DNA from: Liminaster sp017519885
GTDB lineage: Bacteria; Bacteroidota; Bacteroidia; Bacteroidales; UBA3663
Reading direction: 5' to 3'
Assembly (NCBI GenBank): GCA_017519885.1
Contig: JAFWRO010000033.1
Location: forward strand, 50,706-114,705
Length of the DNA: 64,000 nucleotides
Shown here: in pieces, positions 34,377 to 43,289 of the stretch
Position numbering within the stretch: position 1 is the first letter of the stretch
Layout of the letters: every line of letters starts with the position of its first letter
Position numbers and translations under genes: made by a program
Notes under the pieces: generated by a model
The model's input: the letters and a program-made list of their open reading frames with translations, nothing else
Databases searched by the model: none
What the model was told of the DNA's origin: nothing

Positions 34377-34919
34377 TTAAGCTTCGGCAGAGGTCTCAGC
34401 GGCAGCAGCCTCAGCAGCAGCGGCAGCCTCAGCAGCAGCGGCAGCAGCCTTAGCAGCAGCCTCAGCCTTCTTGGCAGCCAGAGCCTCAGCCTTGGCGTTC
34501 TTAACTGCAACCTCAGCATTGGCAGCCTCCTTCACCTTCTTGGCAGCTTCGGCAGCAAGGCCAGAAATCTTAGAAGTGATCTTAGCCTCCTTGGCTTTCA
34601 TCCAAGCGTCGAACTTAGCCTGAGCCTGCTCGGCGGTGAGGGCACCCTTCTTCACACCTCCGTTGAGGTGCTTCATCATGAGAACACCCTTGTAGGAGAG
34701 AATACGACCAGCGGTGAGAGTGGGCTGTGCACCAGTCTCAACCCAGTAGAGGGCGCGATTGAAATCGAGTTGAATAGTAGCAGGGTTGGTGTTGGGATTG
34801 TAAGTACCGATCTTCTCAATATACTTACCATCACGTGGCGCTCTGCTATCTGCGACTACGATGCTGTATACAGCGTAGTCCTTGTGACCATGTCGTGCAA
34901 GACGGATCTTTGTAGCCAT
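34377..34919 (-). CDS. rpsP: 30S ribosomal protein S16 with a long alanine-rich tail
   Basis: The S16 core is the first roughly 85 residues (MATKIRLARHGHKDYAVYSI; KIGTYNPNTNPATIQLDFNR; GAQPT). The protein is 180 residues, about twice the usual S16. The extra part begins with a lysine-rich helical region (FDAWMKAKEAKITSKISG). It ends in a run of alanine, glutamate and lysine that is nearly all alanine for the last 45 residues. Longer S16 proteins are usual in Bacteroidetes, but the strength of this tail is notable. The long leader contains a hairpin. It is preceded by a consensus promoter and followed by a clear terminator. Confidence 0.93.
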   Translation of the reverse strand: MATKIRLARHGHKDYAVYSIVVADSRAPRDGKYIEKIGTYNPNTNPATIQLDFNRALYWVETGAQPTLTAGRILSYKGVLMMKHLNGGVKKGALTAEQAQAKFDAWMKAKEAKITSKISGLAAEAAKKVKEAANAEVAVKNAKAEALAAKKAEAAAKAAAAAAEAAAAAEAAAAETSAEA

Positions 34920-34957
34920 TTCGCAAATTGATTTAAAGATGTTAATACTTGTGCAAT

Positions 34958-34987
34958 CCTAGGCGGGAGTGGTGACACGTCACGTTC
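34958..34987 (-). promoter_or_regulatory. Hairpin in the rpsP leader
   Basis: On the minus strand the leader reads GGGAACGTGACGTGTCACCACTCCC. GTGAC/GTCAC pairs around a 2-nt centre with outer GGGA/TCCC. It lies midway between the promoter and the start codon, where autoregulatory r-protein sites are often found. Function is not shown. Confidence 0.35.
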
Positions 34988-35003
34988 CCCGGTTTTGCGG
35001 ACG

Positions 35004-35034
35004 CAAAGATAAACATTTTATTCTAACAAACAAA
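35004..35034 (-). promoter_or_regulatory. rpsP promoter
   Basis: On the minus strand TTTG (35034-35031), 19 bp, TATCTTTG (35011-35004). The start codon is about 85 bp downstream. Confidence 0.7.
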
Positions 35035-35173
35035 ATATTTGTGCTGAAAATTTCGTGATTCGTCGAAATTTACGTTCCCTACCAATAAACTTTTCAGATT
35101 TTGCAAGGTCAAAAAGGCAAAGTTGGTAATTATCAATAAATAAAAACTATTAACAAAACAAACAAACTACAAA

Positions 35174-35671
35174 ATGAAAAAGATTCTTTTGGCAGCCATT
35201 TGCTGCATGACAATGATGACAAGCAGTGTATTGGCACAAGACCAGCCCCAGAGACGAGGCATGCGTGACGGCTTCCGTCAGCAGATGTTCCAGTTGGCCG
35301 ACACGGCCATCACCAACCAACTCAACCTCACCACAGCCCAGCAAGTCGAGATAGCCAAGCTCAATGAGAACTACCTCGAAGAGATGAAGGCAGACGGTGA
35401 AAAGGGCAAGAAACTCGACAAGGAGGCACGTGAGGCACGACGCGCTCAGATGGAAGCAAAACGCGCCGAGGGACGCAAGCAGCTGCGCGCCATCCTTGGC
35501 ACAGAACTCTACATCGAATATCTTGAGAAGGCCCTCGACCGCCGCCCGATGATGGGTGGCCAGCGTGGACCTCGCCCCGACGGACAGAACATGCAGCGCT
35601 CGCGTGGCATGCGCGGAGGTGGCAGTTTCGGCGGCGAATTCGGTGGTCGTGCATTCAGTGAAGAGTTCTAA
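35174..35671 (+). CDS. Small secreted helical protein, Spy/CpxP-like (DUF4890-type)
   Basis: The 165-residue protein has a signal peptide (MKKILLAAICCMTMMTSSVLAQ). A charged helical region follows with the LTxxQ-like segment LNLTTAQQVEIAKLNENYLE and a long R/K/E/A stretch. The tail is rich in R, G and M (GMRGGGSFGGEFGG). This resembles the periplasmic helical proteins grouped with Spy/CpxP and DUF4890, proposed to bind unfolded proteins or metals. The Gly-Arg tail echoes that of the barrel protein at 13408. A strong terminator follows. The exact role is unknown. Confidence 0.7.
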   Translation: MKKILLAAICCMTMMTSSVLAQDQPQRRGMRDGFRQQMFQLADTAITNQLNLTTAQQVEIAKLNENYLEEMKADGEKGKKLDKEAREARRAQMEAKRAEGRKQLRAILGTELYIEYLEKALDRRPMMGGQRGPRPDGQNMQRSRGMRGGGSFGGEFGGRAFSEEF

Positions 35672-35708
35672 CCCTCCCCCATCCCAAAGAAACCACTTCA
35701 ACGAAAAT

Positions 35709-35750
35709 AGAGGAAGCATTCTAATACGCAACAGAATGCTTCCTCTTTTT
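35709..35750. terminator. Bidirectional terminator
   Basis: AGAGGAAGCATTCT (35709-35722) pairs perfectly over 14 bp with AGAATGCTTCCTCT (35733-35746), followed by TTTT. It lies between the small secreted protein and the convergent DPP IV gene. Confidence 0.85.
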
Positions 35751-35779
35751 CGTGCGATGACATCAATAGACAGATGTAA

Positions 35780-38038
35780 TCAGAGATTCTTCTTGAAGTA
35801 AGAGCAGACTTTCTTATAGATGTGGACATTGCTGTTGCCACCCTGGATGAAGTGATTGCGGTTGGTATAGACCATCATGTCGAAGTCGAGGTCGTTCTGC
35901 ACAAAGGCCTCAGCCACTTCGTAGGTGTTCTGCGGATGCACGTTGTCGTCGGCAGTACCCGTGACGATGAGGAGCTGGCCCTTGAGGTTCTTGGCACGGC
36001 TCAAGACAGAACTTTTTCTGTAACCTTCGGCATTCTGCTGCGGTGTGCGCATAAAGCGCTCGGTGTAGATGGTATCGTAGAACTTAAAGTCGGTGACAGG
36101 GGCCACAGCCACACCAGCCTTGAACACATCGTTGCCTCCACACATCGTCATCAGCGTGTTGTATCCACCGAAACTCCATCCCCAGATACCGATACGATCG
36201 GCATCGACATAGGGCAACGAGGCAGCATAACGACCGGCCGACAACTGGTCCTCAGCCTCACGAACACCCAATTCGCAATAGATCTGACGCTCCCACTGAG
36301 CACCACGGCAGGCCGTGCCACGACCGTCGACAGTCAAGGCTACGAAGCCCTCCTGGGCCAGATACATAGGGAAACCGAATTCCCAACGGTCGAGCACCTC
36401 CTGCGAACCAGGACCTCCATACTGCTCGAGCACGCAAGGAGCCTTACCGCTGACGTTGTTAGGACGGATAACGTATCCATTGAGCTTGTCACCACGTTCG
36501 GTGGTCATCTGGAAGAACTCACGCTTGGGCTGACCGGCTACCTCCTGACGAAGAGCAGCATTGTCCTCGAGGGTCTTGATAACCTTGAGGCCCTGTACGC
36601 TTTCGAGGGTGACACGGGTGGGCGTCTCGGCATCGCTGTAGTAGTGCTGCATATAGATGAAACCACGGCTGAACGAAGCGCTATGCGTGCCACGACAACC
36701 AGCGCCATCGCGTCCTCCATTGAAGAGTGGGGTCATCGTGCCCTTGGCATCAATCTTATAGATACCACGTGTCAGCTCGGAAGGAACGGCCGAATTCTTG
36801 CCAACGTAAGCCACCTGGACGTAGGCACAACGCGAAGCAGGATCGTAGCCATAGACATTGGTCAAATCGAAGTTACCCTTGGTGAGTTGGCGCTGCTGCT
36901 GACCTAACATATTATAATAATATAGGTGTCGCCAGCCCGAACGCTCACTTGCGAAGGTAAAGCCATTCTCGTCGAAATGGATGGCGTCGAGATCTTCCTC
37001 GGCAATATACTGGTCGTTGGTGTCCTCGAGAATCAGTTTGGCCACGCCACTTCGTGGATTGACGAAATAGAGTGACAACTTGTTCTGCAGACGATTCATC
37101 GTCAGCACAGCGAGTTTGTCCTCGGCCTTGGTGAACTGGATGCGCGGGATATAGCCATCGGCATCGACGGGAACCTTAAGCTGATTGAGTTTCTTGGTAT
37201 AAACATCGTACGACCAGGCAGAGACCTTTGAATTCACTTCGCCTGCCACAGGATATTTATAGACATATTGGCCAGGATAGAGCTCATATTCGGGATATTC
37301 GGGGAACTGTCCCTTATAGGTGGGCAACCAATACTCCTTCACGTCAGTCTCGTCCCACTTGAGGAAACAGAAGGTCTTCGAGTCGGGACTCCAAGCAATA
37401 GCACGGTCCATCGAGAACTCCTCCTCATAGACCCAGTCGGGCACACCGTTGATGATCTTATTGCGGGCACCGTCGTCGGTCACCTGGCGCTCCGCAAGGT
37501 CGATACCTGCCGACATCACACGCACATAGAAAAGATTGTTGTCGCGCATAAAGACGAGCTGACGGCCGTCGGGAGCCATGGTCACGGCCTGCACCTTGCC
37601 TTCGGTGAGACGCTTGAAGGCTTGACGACGCACGCCACCGGCTTCGATGACATAGTAGAAATAGTCGGCCTTGTAACTACGACGATAGATCGACTCGCGG
37701 TTGCTCCACACGAGGAGACGTTCCTCGTCCTGCGAGAGTTCGTAACCCGACAACCTGAGCTGGCTGACATCGAGCCCCTCTTCGGGCTTCACCTTGTTGA
37801 GGTTGAGCAACGTATCGACTGCGTGACCATTGCTGTATTGATACTTGACGATGGCACGACCATCGGCGGTGATGGCCGTATAATGCTTGCCGTCGGCTGT
37901 ACTACGGAAAGCAGGCACACTCTTGCCGCGATAATGGCCACCACGAACAGCTTCCACAGTGATAGGTTCGGCAGCATTGAGTGCGACCGAAATGGTCATT
38001 ACTGCCAGGCAGATGAGTAAAGAAAAATGCTTATTCAT
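35780..38038 (-). CDS. Dipeptidyl peptidase IV (S9B family)
   Basis: The 752-residue exported protein has a signal peptide (MNKHFSLLICLAVMTISVALNA), a DPP4 N-terminal propeller and an alpha/beta-hydrolase domain. The double-glutamate motif that binds the substrate N-terminus is present as DWVYEEEF. The triad is serine S622 in GWSFGGY, aspartate in GTADDNVH (about 697-698) and histidine H729 in NRNHFIQGG. It should remove Xaa-Pro dipeptides from peptides in the periplasm. The frame extends to 38068, but the signal peptide sets the start at 38038, two bases beyond the nspC stop, so it is coupled to nspC. Confidence 0.92.
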   Translation of the reverse strand: MNKHFSLLICLAVMTISVALNAAEPITVEAVRGGHYRGKSVPAFRSTADGKHYTAITADGRAIVKYQYSNGHAVDTLLNLNKVKPEEGLDVSQLRLSGYELSQDEERLLVWSNRESIYRRSYKADYFYYVIEAGGVRRQAFKRLTEGKVQAVTMAPDGRQLVFMRDNNLFYVRVMSAGIDLAERQVTDDGARNKIINGVPDWVYEEEFSMDRAIAWSPDSKTFCFLKWDETDVKEYWLPTYKGQFPEYPEYELYPGQYVYKYPVAGEVNSKVSAWSYDVYTKKLNQLKVPVDADGYIPRIQFTKAEDKLAVLTMNRLQNKLSLYFVNPRSGVAKLILEDTNDQYIAEEDLDAIHFDENGFTFASERSGWRHLYYYNMLGQQQRQLTKGNFDLTNVYGYDPASRCAYVQVAYVGKNSAVPSELTRGIYKIDAKGTMTPLFNGGRDGAGCRGTHSASFSRGFIYMQHYYSDAETPTRVTLESVQGLKVIKTLEDNAALRQEVAGQPKREFFQMTTERGDKLNGYVIRPNNVSGKAPCVLEQYGGPGSQEVLDRWEFGFPMYLAQEGFVALTVDGRGTACRGAQWERQIYCELGVREAEDQLSAGRYAASLPYVDADRIGIWGWSFGGYNTLMTMCGGNDVFKAGVAVAPVTDFKFYDTIYTERFMRTPQQNAEGYRKSSVLSRAKNLKGQLLIVTGTADDNVHPQNTYEVAEAFVQNDLDFDMMVYTNRNHFIQGGNSNVHIYKKVCSYFKKNL

Positions 38039-38039
38039 A

Positions 38040-39257
38040 TTAATCCATTCTATTTTTATAATCCTCATAAGCGTATTCCCGCAAAATATCTATTGAACCA
38101 TCCTCACGGAAAAAAGCGATGGCAGGATGGGCGACTCCATTGAACGTATGCGTCTTGACCGTTGTATAGTGAATCATATCTTCGAAGAGAATATATTCAC
38201 CCACCTGCAACTGGTGGTCGAAACGCCAAGAGCCCAGGAAATCACCGCTCAGGCAACTGTTGCCACCCAAACGATATATGTAACCACGTCCTTCGGCATC
38301 GTCAACCACACCATGAGCGGCTGCCGCATCGTCAGCGGCAGACAAAGGCAGCGACTGAGCGCCACGCACAGCCGGCTGATAGGGCATCTCAAGGCAGTCG
38401 GGCATATGACAGGCGAAAGAGACGTTGAGAATAGCCGTACGGATGCCGTGATTCTCGACCACATCGACCACCTGGCTCAGCAATGGTCCGGTTTGCCAAG
38501 CAAAGGCACTGCCAGGTTCGAGGATAACCTTGAGCCAGGGATAGCGTTGACGCAAGGCACGGAGCAGACCAATGAGATGACGAGTGTCGTAATCACGGCG
38601 CGTCATCAGATGACCTCCACCAAGATTGAGCCACTTGATCTGCGGGAACCACCTGGAGAACTTGTCTTCAAGATGCGCCAACGTTCTTTCCAATGTATAG
38701 GAATCGTCCTCGCAATGGCAATGGCAATGGAAGCCCTCGATGCCTTCGGGAAGTTTGTCAGGGAGGTCGTCGGACAAGACACCAAACCTTGAACCGGGGG
38801 CGCAAGGATTGTAGATGGCAGTTTCAATCTCGCTATATTCCGGATTGACCCTTATGCCACACGAAGCCTTTCCTTTGGCCAACGGATAGAAATGGTCAAA
38901 TTGGCAAAGTGAATTGAAGGTGATGTGGCCCGAACAACGGAGTATCTCGGGGAAGTTCTCATCCGTATAGGCGGGGCTGTAAGTGTGGGCAGGTGATCCG
39001 AACTCCTCGAAGGCAAGACGTGCCTCCCACACCGATGAAGCCGTGGTGTGACTGATATATTCGCGGAAGATGGGGAACGTCTTCCAGAGCGCATAGGCCT
39101 TGAAGGCAAGGATAATCTCCACTCCCGCTTCGGTTGCAACATCACGTATCAGCGAAAGGTTGCGGCGAAGCAACTTCTCTTCAAGGATATAGGAGGGCGA
39201 AGGGAAGCGACAGTAGTCTGTCTTCTGAATATATGATTCGATGGAATTATGCATCAT
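38040..39257 (-). CDS. nspC: Carboxynorspermidine decarboxylase
   Basis: The 405-residue PLP enzyme removes CO2 from carboxynorspermidine or carboxyspermidine in the alternative polyamine pathway. The PLP lysine is K53 in LAFKAYALW. Other family blocks are HTTASSVWEARLAFEEFG, WLNLGGGHLMTRRDYD, ILEPGSAFAWQTG and GGNSCLSGDFLG with the cysteine and aspartate of the active site of the second subunit. ATG occurs at 39257 and 39254. It stands divergent from speA, so the locus appears devoted to polyamines, and it continues into the DPP IV gene. Confidence 0.9.
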   Translation of the reverse strand: MMHNSIESYIQKTDYCRFPSPSYILEEKLLRRNLSLIRDVATEAGVEIILAFKAYALWKTFPIFREYISHTTASSVWEARLAFEEFGSPAHTYSPAYTDENFPEILRCSGHITFNSLCQFDHFYPLAKGKASCGIRVNPEYSEIETAIYNPCAPGSRFGVLSDDLPDKLPEGIEGFHCHCHCEDDSYTLERTLAHLEDKFSRWFPQIKWLNLGGGHLMTRRDYDTRHLIGLLRALRQRYPWLKVILEPGSAFAWQTGPLLSQVVDVVENHGIRTAILNVSFACHMPDCLEMPYQPAVRGAQSLPLSAADDAAAAHGVVDDAEGRGYIYRLGGNSCLSGDFLGSWRFDHQLQVGEYILFEDMIHYTTVKTHTFNGVAHPAIAFFREDGSIDILREYAYEDYKNRMD

Positions 39258-39286
39258 CTTGGGTCATATAGATTGTATTTCGGCCG

Positions 39287-39294
39287 CAAAGTTA
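39287..39294 (-). promoter_or_regulatory. -7 element of nspC (TAACTTTG)
   Basis: TAACTTTG on the minus strand, 30 bp before the nspC start. The -33 region is poor. Confidence 0.5.
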
Positions 39295-39332
39295 AGAATT
39301 TATTCCCACATTTTAAAATATTTGTCCAAATA

Positions 39333-39364
39333 TTTCGCCATCTTGCAAAAAAAAACTATCTTTG
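39333..39364 (+). promoter_or_regulatory. speA promoter
   Basis: TTTC (39333-39336), 20 bp, TATCTTTG (39357-39364), followed by CACCCGC. The leader of about 80 nt contains a CCCTGC/GCAGGG hairpin at 39395-39414. Confidence 0.65.
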
Positions 39365-39452
39365 CACCCGCAAAATTCTTTGATATTTGCATCTCCCTGC
39401 TAAAGGTTGCAGGGTTTATGTTGAATGGTTAATTGTAAAATTGTAAAATCAG

Positions 39453-41351
39453 ATGAAGAAATGGCATATTGAGGACTCTGCGGAGCTCTACAATATTCAT
39501 GGATGGGGTGTCAGTTATTTTGACATCAACGAGAAGGGCCATGTAGTGGTTACCCCCAAGAAGGATGGTGTGCAGGTGGACCTGCGCGATGTGATGGACG
39601 AACTGGCGCTGCGAGATATCCAGGCTCCTGTGCTGCTGCGTTTCCCCGACATTCTCGACAACCGCATCGAGCGCATGTCGCAATGCTTCAAGAAAGCAGC
39701 CGAAGAATACGGCTACAAGGGAGAATGTTTCACCGTCTATCCCATCAAGGTCAATCAGATGCAGCCTGTCGTCACCGAAATGGTGAGCCACGGCAAGAAG
39801 TTCAATCTGGGATTGGAAGCTGGTTCGAAACCAGAACTGCATGCCGTCATTGCCGCCTGCACCGACTATGACTCCATCATCATCTGTAACGGTTATAAGG
39901 ACGAATCGTTTGTCGAACTCGCCCTACTTGCCCAGAAGATGGGCAAACGAATCTTTATTGTTGCCGAGAAACTCAACGAGCTCGAAACCATCGACCACAT
40001 TGCCAAGCGCCTTAATGTGCGTCCCAACATCGGAATCCGTATCAAACTGGCCTCATCGGGCTCGGGCAAATGGGAGGAATCGGGCGGTGACGCCTCGAAA
40101 TTCGGTCTCACCAGCTCCGAACTGCTCGAAGCAGTGGAATACCTTGAGTCGCATGACCTGAAAGACTGTCTCAAGCTCATTCACTTCCACATCGGTTCAC
40201 AAGTCACCAATATCCGCTATGTCAAAACCGCCATACGCGAAGCTTCACAATTCTACGTGCAGCTCCGCAAGATGGGTTACGGCGTGGAGTTTGTAGATGC
40301 CGGTGGCGGACTGGGTGTGGACTACGACGGCACACGCAGTGCCTCGAACTGTTCATCGGTCAACTATTCCATCCAAGAGTACATCAATGACATCATGTAC
40401 CAGATCATGGATGCTGCCGACAAGAACGAGCTACCCCACCCCAATATCATCACCGAGTCGGGACGTTCACTTTCGGCCCACCACTCACTACTTGTCATGG
40501 AGGTGCTCGAGACCGCTACGCTTCCCGAGATGCCCGAGGAATGGGAAGTTGGTCCTGACGATCACGACCTGGTGAAGGAGCTCTACGAGATTTGGGATAC
40601 CCTGACCCAGCGTTCAGCACTTGAGTCATGGCACGATGCACAGCAGATACGCGACGAAGTGCTCCAACTCTTCAGCCACGGCATCATTGACCTAAAGACG
40701 CGTGCTCAAATAGAGAAACTGTTCTGGAGCGTCACCCGTGAGATCAACAATCTCATCTCGGGCATGAAGCGTGTTCCAGAAGAATTGCATAATATTCCAA
40801 AGCTCCTTGCTGACAAGTACTATTGCAACTTCTCGCTTTTCCAGTCGCTGCCCGATATGTGGTCGATTGACCAGATCTTCCCCATAATGCCCCTCCAGCG
40901 CCTCAACGAACGGCCTGACCGCAAAGCAACGTTGCAGGATATGACCTGCGATTCGGATGGAAAGGTGCAGAGCTACATTGCCGAAAACCAAATCGTCAAT
41001 GCCATGCCAATCCATTCGCTCAAGAAGAACGAGAAGTATTACCTTGGCGTTTTCCTTGTGGGTGCATATCAGGAGATCCTGGGAGACCTCCACAACCTCT
41101 TTGGCGACACCAATGCCGTACATATCACTGTCAACAAGAACGGCTACGAGATTGACCAGACCATCGATGGAGAGACCGTTCAAGACGTGCTGAGATGGGT
41201 AGAATATGACACCAAGAAAATGGTTCGCACACTTGAAACGTGGGTAACGAAATCTGTAAAGACAGGACGCATCTCGCTCGAAGAAGGCAAGGAGTTCCTC
41301 AATAACTACCGCAACGGACTATACGGATACACTTATCTCGAAAGGGATTAA
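39453..41351 (+). CDS. speA: Biosynthetic arginine decarboxylase
   Basis: The 632-residue PLP enzyme makes agmatine from arginine, the first step of polyamine synthesis. The PLP lysine is K99 in TVYPIKVNQ. Further signs are LGLEAGSKPEL, LIHFHIGSQ, FVDAGGGLGVDYDGT, IITESGRSLSAHHS and the large helical C-terminal region that distinguishes SpeA from small decarboxylases (LFQSLPDMWSIDQIFPIMPL). Length matches the family. It is divergent from nspC, and both promoters share a 195-bp region. A terminator hairpin follows the stop. Confidence 0.95.
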   Translation: MKKWHIEDSAELYNIHGWGVSYFDINEKGHVVVTPKKDGVQVDLRDVMDELALRDIQAPVLLRFPDILDNRIERMSQCFKKAAEEYGYKGECFTVYPIKVNQMQPVVTEMVSHGKKFNLGLEAGSKPELHAVIAACTDYDSIIICNGYKDESFVELALLAQKMGKRIFIVAEKLNELETIDHIAKRLNVRPNIGIRIKLASSGSGKWEESGGDASKFGLTSSELLEAVEYLESHDLKDCLKLIHFHIGSQVTNIRYVKTAIREASQFYVQLRKMGYGVEFVDAGGGLGVDYDGTRSASNCSSVNYSIQEYINDIMYQIMDAADKNELPHPNIITESGRSLSAHHSLLVMEVLETATLPEMPEEWEVGPDDHDLVKELYEIWDTLTQRSALESWHDAQQIRDEVLQLFSHGIIDLKTRAQIEKLFWSVTREINNLISGMKRVPEELHNIPKLLADKYYCNFSLFQSLPDMWSIDQIFPIMPLQRLNERPDRKATLQDMTCDSDGKVQSYIAENQIVNAMPIHSLKKNEKYYLGVFLVGAYQEILGDLHNLFGDTNAVHITVNKNGYEIDQTIDGETVQDVLRWVEYDTKKMVRTLETWVTKSVKTGRISLEEGKEFLNNYRNGLYGYTYLERD

Positions 41352-41370
41352 TCTGGCAATATCAACCTAT

Positions 41371-41506
41371 AAAAAATTTGAAAGGCAACCGTCTCACGAC
41401 GACTGCCTTTCCTTTTGCCTTAATAATTAATTACACATACAATTTGCTATTCACTAATTAAGAGTAATAACCTTTATAAAGATTTATAAAGAATTGCTTC
41501 GAAATC
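41371..41506 (-). ncRNA. Candidate small RNA A, about 135 nt
   Basis: It would start near 41506 from a consensus promoter and end at a hairpin pairing GAAAGGCA with TGCCTTTC (41380-41411, inner GTC/GAC), followed by the U-run at 41377-41371. No usable reading frame lies within. The body shares CTTAATTAGTG preceded by a GGTTA-like word with candidate B. Its terminator hairpin doubles as the end of speA from the other side. Confidence 0.5.
41380..41411. terminator. Terminator shared by speA and candidate sRNA A
   Basis: GAAAGGCA/TGCCTTTC stem with an inner GTC-TCAC-GAC hairpin. A T-run follows on the minus strand and a CCTTTTGCC stretch on the plus strand. Confidence 0.65.
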
Positions 41507-41512
41507 TCGCTG

Positions 41513-41544
41513 CAAAGATAGGTGAATTTACAAAAGATACCAAA
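41513..41544 (-). promoter_or_regulatory. Orphan promoter of candidate sRNA A with flanking dyad
   Basis: On the minus strand TTTG (41544-41541), exactly 20 bp, TATCTTTG (41520-41513). The -33 box sits in the middle of an 11-bp inverted repeat (41528-41538 / 41561-41571) whose arms are 33 bp apart, about three helical turns, which suggests a regulator site. Confidence 0.65.
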
Positions 41545-41667
41545 CGATTTTGTAACAACAATCTTTTGTAATGTTCCATCACCCCAAAAAAACCATTTTA
41601 AGTGTATTTTTTGCTGAAAAATCCTCTATTTTGAACAAAATTATGACAAAAAATGCATATGGACAGA

Positions 41668-43068
41668 TCATTTTTCGATGTCGAAGGCCATAACATCTGC
41701 CAGTCCATTTGTACAAGCACGCCATTCTGGAAGACCAGATCCATTGGGATTACCAGCCTTCATAAAGTTCGTCCAATAGTCAACCATTCGTTCACTAAGC
41801 TTCTCGTCAGCCTCGCCCAAGGGACGCCAACAACGCTTGACTGTATTGAAAACGTACCAAAGCTCGGAGGAATGGAAGGCTCCTGAACCATTGCCTGGAA
41901 GACGACGGCGGAACTCATAGACGTAGGGTGCCTTGCCTTTTTCGGCCAGTCGGGAGGCAAGATATGCATAAGGTTCTCCCATACGGGTGAACATCATGTC
42001 GTCGAGCGTGCATCCCATCATGATGGGGATATGCGGAACGAAGTCCTTTTCGATGCAGGCTGCAAGACCTCCCACAAGAACCTTGCCGTCGACATTTGGC
42101 TGGAGCATAAGGAACGGCATATTGTGGGCGGTTGCAAAGCGACTGATGACCTCCTGCAACTGCTGGTAGTCCATACCACGCATCTCGTCGAGGCTTAAAT
42201 CACCCATGAGCGTCTTGCCCAACTGTTCGTAATCGCTGAGGGAAGCTGCGCCCATACCATCGTTGCCATCGGGACTTATGGCACCACCACTCTGGATGAT
42301 TGCCTTGGCAATCTTTCCCTTGGTCAGCGGTGAGCAAAGAAGATTGCGGACACTCATGGCGCCAGCACTCTGTCCGAAGACAGTGATGTTGTCGGGGTCT
42401 CCACCAAAGTTTGCAATGTTGTCGCGTGTCCAGTCGAGAGCCTTGATCTGGTCGAGCATGCCGTAATTGCCGGAGATATGGTCGGGATTTTCGGCTGAAA
42501 GTTCGGGATGAGCCAAGAATCCAAAAGCACCCAAACGATAATTGATGGTAACAAGTATGACACCGCGCTTGGCATAGGCATCGCCATCAAACTCTTTTTC
42601 ATATCCATAGCCTGCGATGAAGGCACCTCCATGGATCCAAAGTGCGACAGGCAATTTGTCGCCCTTCTTTGCGTCAGCAGGTTTCCATATATTCAGATAG
42701 AGACAATCCTCACTCATCTCGGGGTCGCCTTCAGAGAAGAATTCCTTCACGTAATCCACGTCGCCATAATTGTTGATGACAGCGGAATCGGGGCCTGCCA
42801 CATGAGGTGGCTGGAACGAGATAGGACCAAAATGATCGGCAATCAGTACAGTATCCCATGCGATGACGGGCTGTGGAGCCTTCCAGCGCAGCTCGCCAAC
42901 AGGAGGAGCGGCATAAGGGATGCCCTTGAAGACGACAACATTGGGATTCTCAGAAGGCATACCTTGTACCTTGCCTCCTGTCACTTCTTTTACCAGCGGG
43001 TTCTCTGGTGCGGTGGTGCATGCTGTCAGGCAAAACACCATCATTGTCATTGCAATAAAGTTTTTCAT
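41668..43068 (-). CDS. Carboxylesterase family B lipoprotein
   Basis: The 466-residue protein has a lipoprotein signal (MVFCLTACTTA) and an alpha/beta-hydrolase fold of the type-B carboxylesterase family. It shows EDCLYLNIWKP (120-130), the oxyanion loop WIHGGAF (144-150) and the nucleophile S234 in FGQSAGAMS. A histidine in GAFHSSELWYVF likely completes the triad, and an acidic residue in GCTLDDMMF is the probable third member. It is somewhat shorter than the typical 500-550 residues. In Bacteroidales such enzymes often remove acyl groups from polysaccharides, but no glycan genes adjoin it. Substrate unknown. Confidence 0.85.
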   Translation of the reverse strand: MKNFIAMTMMVFCLTACTTAPENPLVKEVTGGKVQGMPSENPNVVVFKGIPYAAPPVGELRWKAPQPVIAWDTVLIADHFGPISFQPPHVAGPDSAVINNYGDVDYVKEFFSEGDPEMSEDCLYLNIWKPADAKKGDKLPVALWIHGGAFIAGYGYEKEFDGDAYAKRGVILVTINYRLGAFGFLAHPELSAENPDHISGNYGMLDQIKALDWTRDNIANFGGDPDNITVFGQSAGAMSVRNLLCSPLTKGKIAKAIIQSGGAISPDGNDGMGAASLSDYEQLGKTLMGDLSLDEMRGMDYQQLQEVISRFATAHNMPFLMLQPNVDGKVLVGGLAACIEKDFVPHIPIMMGCTLDDMMFTRMGEPYAYLASRLAEKGKAPYVYEFRRRLPGNGSGAFHSSELWYVFNTVKRCWRPLGEADEKLSERMVDYWTNFMKAGNPNGSGLPEWRACTNGLADVMAFDIEK

Positions 43069-43170
43069 ATTATATAATATAAGTAATGTGGAATTGTTTG
43101 CAGCAGCAAATATCGCAATAATTCAGATAATATCCAAGCAATTCACATTTTTTCTTCCTTAAAAGACAAA

Positions 43171-43283
43171 AAAATAAAAAAAGCCCAGACTTTCGCAAGC
43201 CCGGGCTTATGATATACACACACACTAATTAAGAACTAACCAATAATCTTAAATTTCCAATGAGTTATCCATATTACTATTTT
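43171..43283 (-). ncRNA. Candidate small RNA B, about 112 nt
   Basis: The promoter at 43290-43321 leads to a body ending in the strong hairpin AGCCCGGGCTT-GCG-AAAGTCTGGGCT (43207-43182), followed by TTTTTTTATTTTTTT. There is no reading frame of useful length. It contains GGTTAGTTCTTAATTAGTG, close to part of candidate A. It lies upstream of the carboxylesterase gene, but a terminator of this quality before that gene argues for a separate transcript. Confidence 0.55.
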
Positions 43284-43289
43284 CGACTG

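Larger units (their letters stand above)
41352..41667. other. Spacer holding terminator, candidate sRNA A and its promoter
   Basis: No protein gene is seen here. It contains the speA terminator, the antisense-oriented candidate small RNA A (41371-41506), its promoter (41513-41544), and an 11-bp perfect inverted repeat TTACAAAAGAT / ATCTTTTGTAA at 41528-41538 and 41561-41571 flanking the -33 box. Confidence 0.6.

Noticed and set aside
34347..34931. Ser/Leu-rich plus-strand frame opposite rpsP
   Set aside because: Its repeats (SSSGSL) are the antisense of the alanine-codon run in S16.
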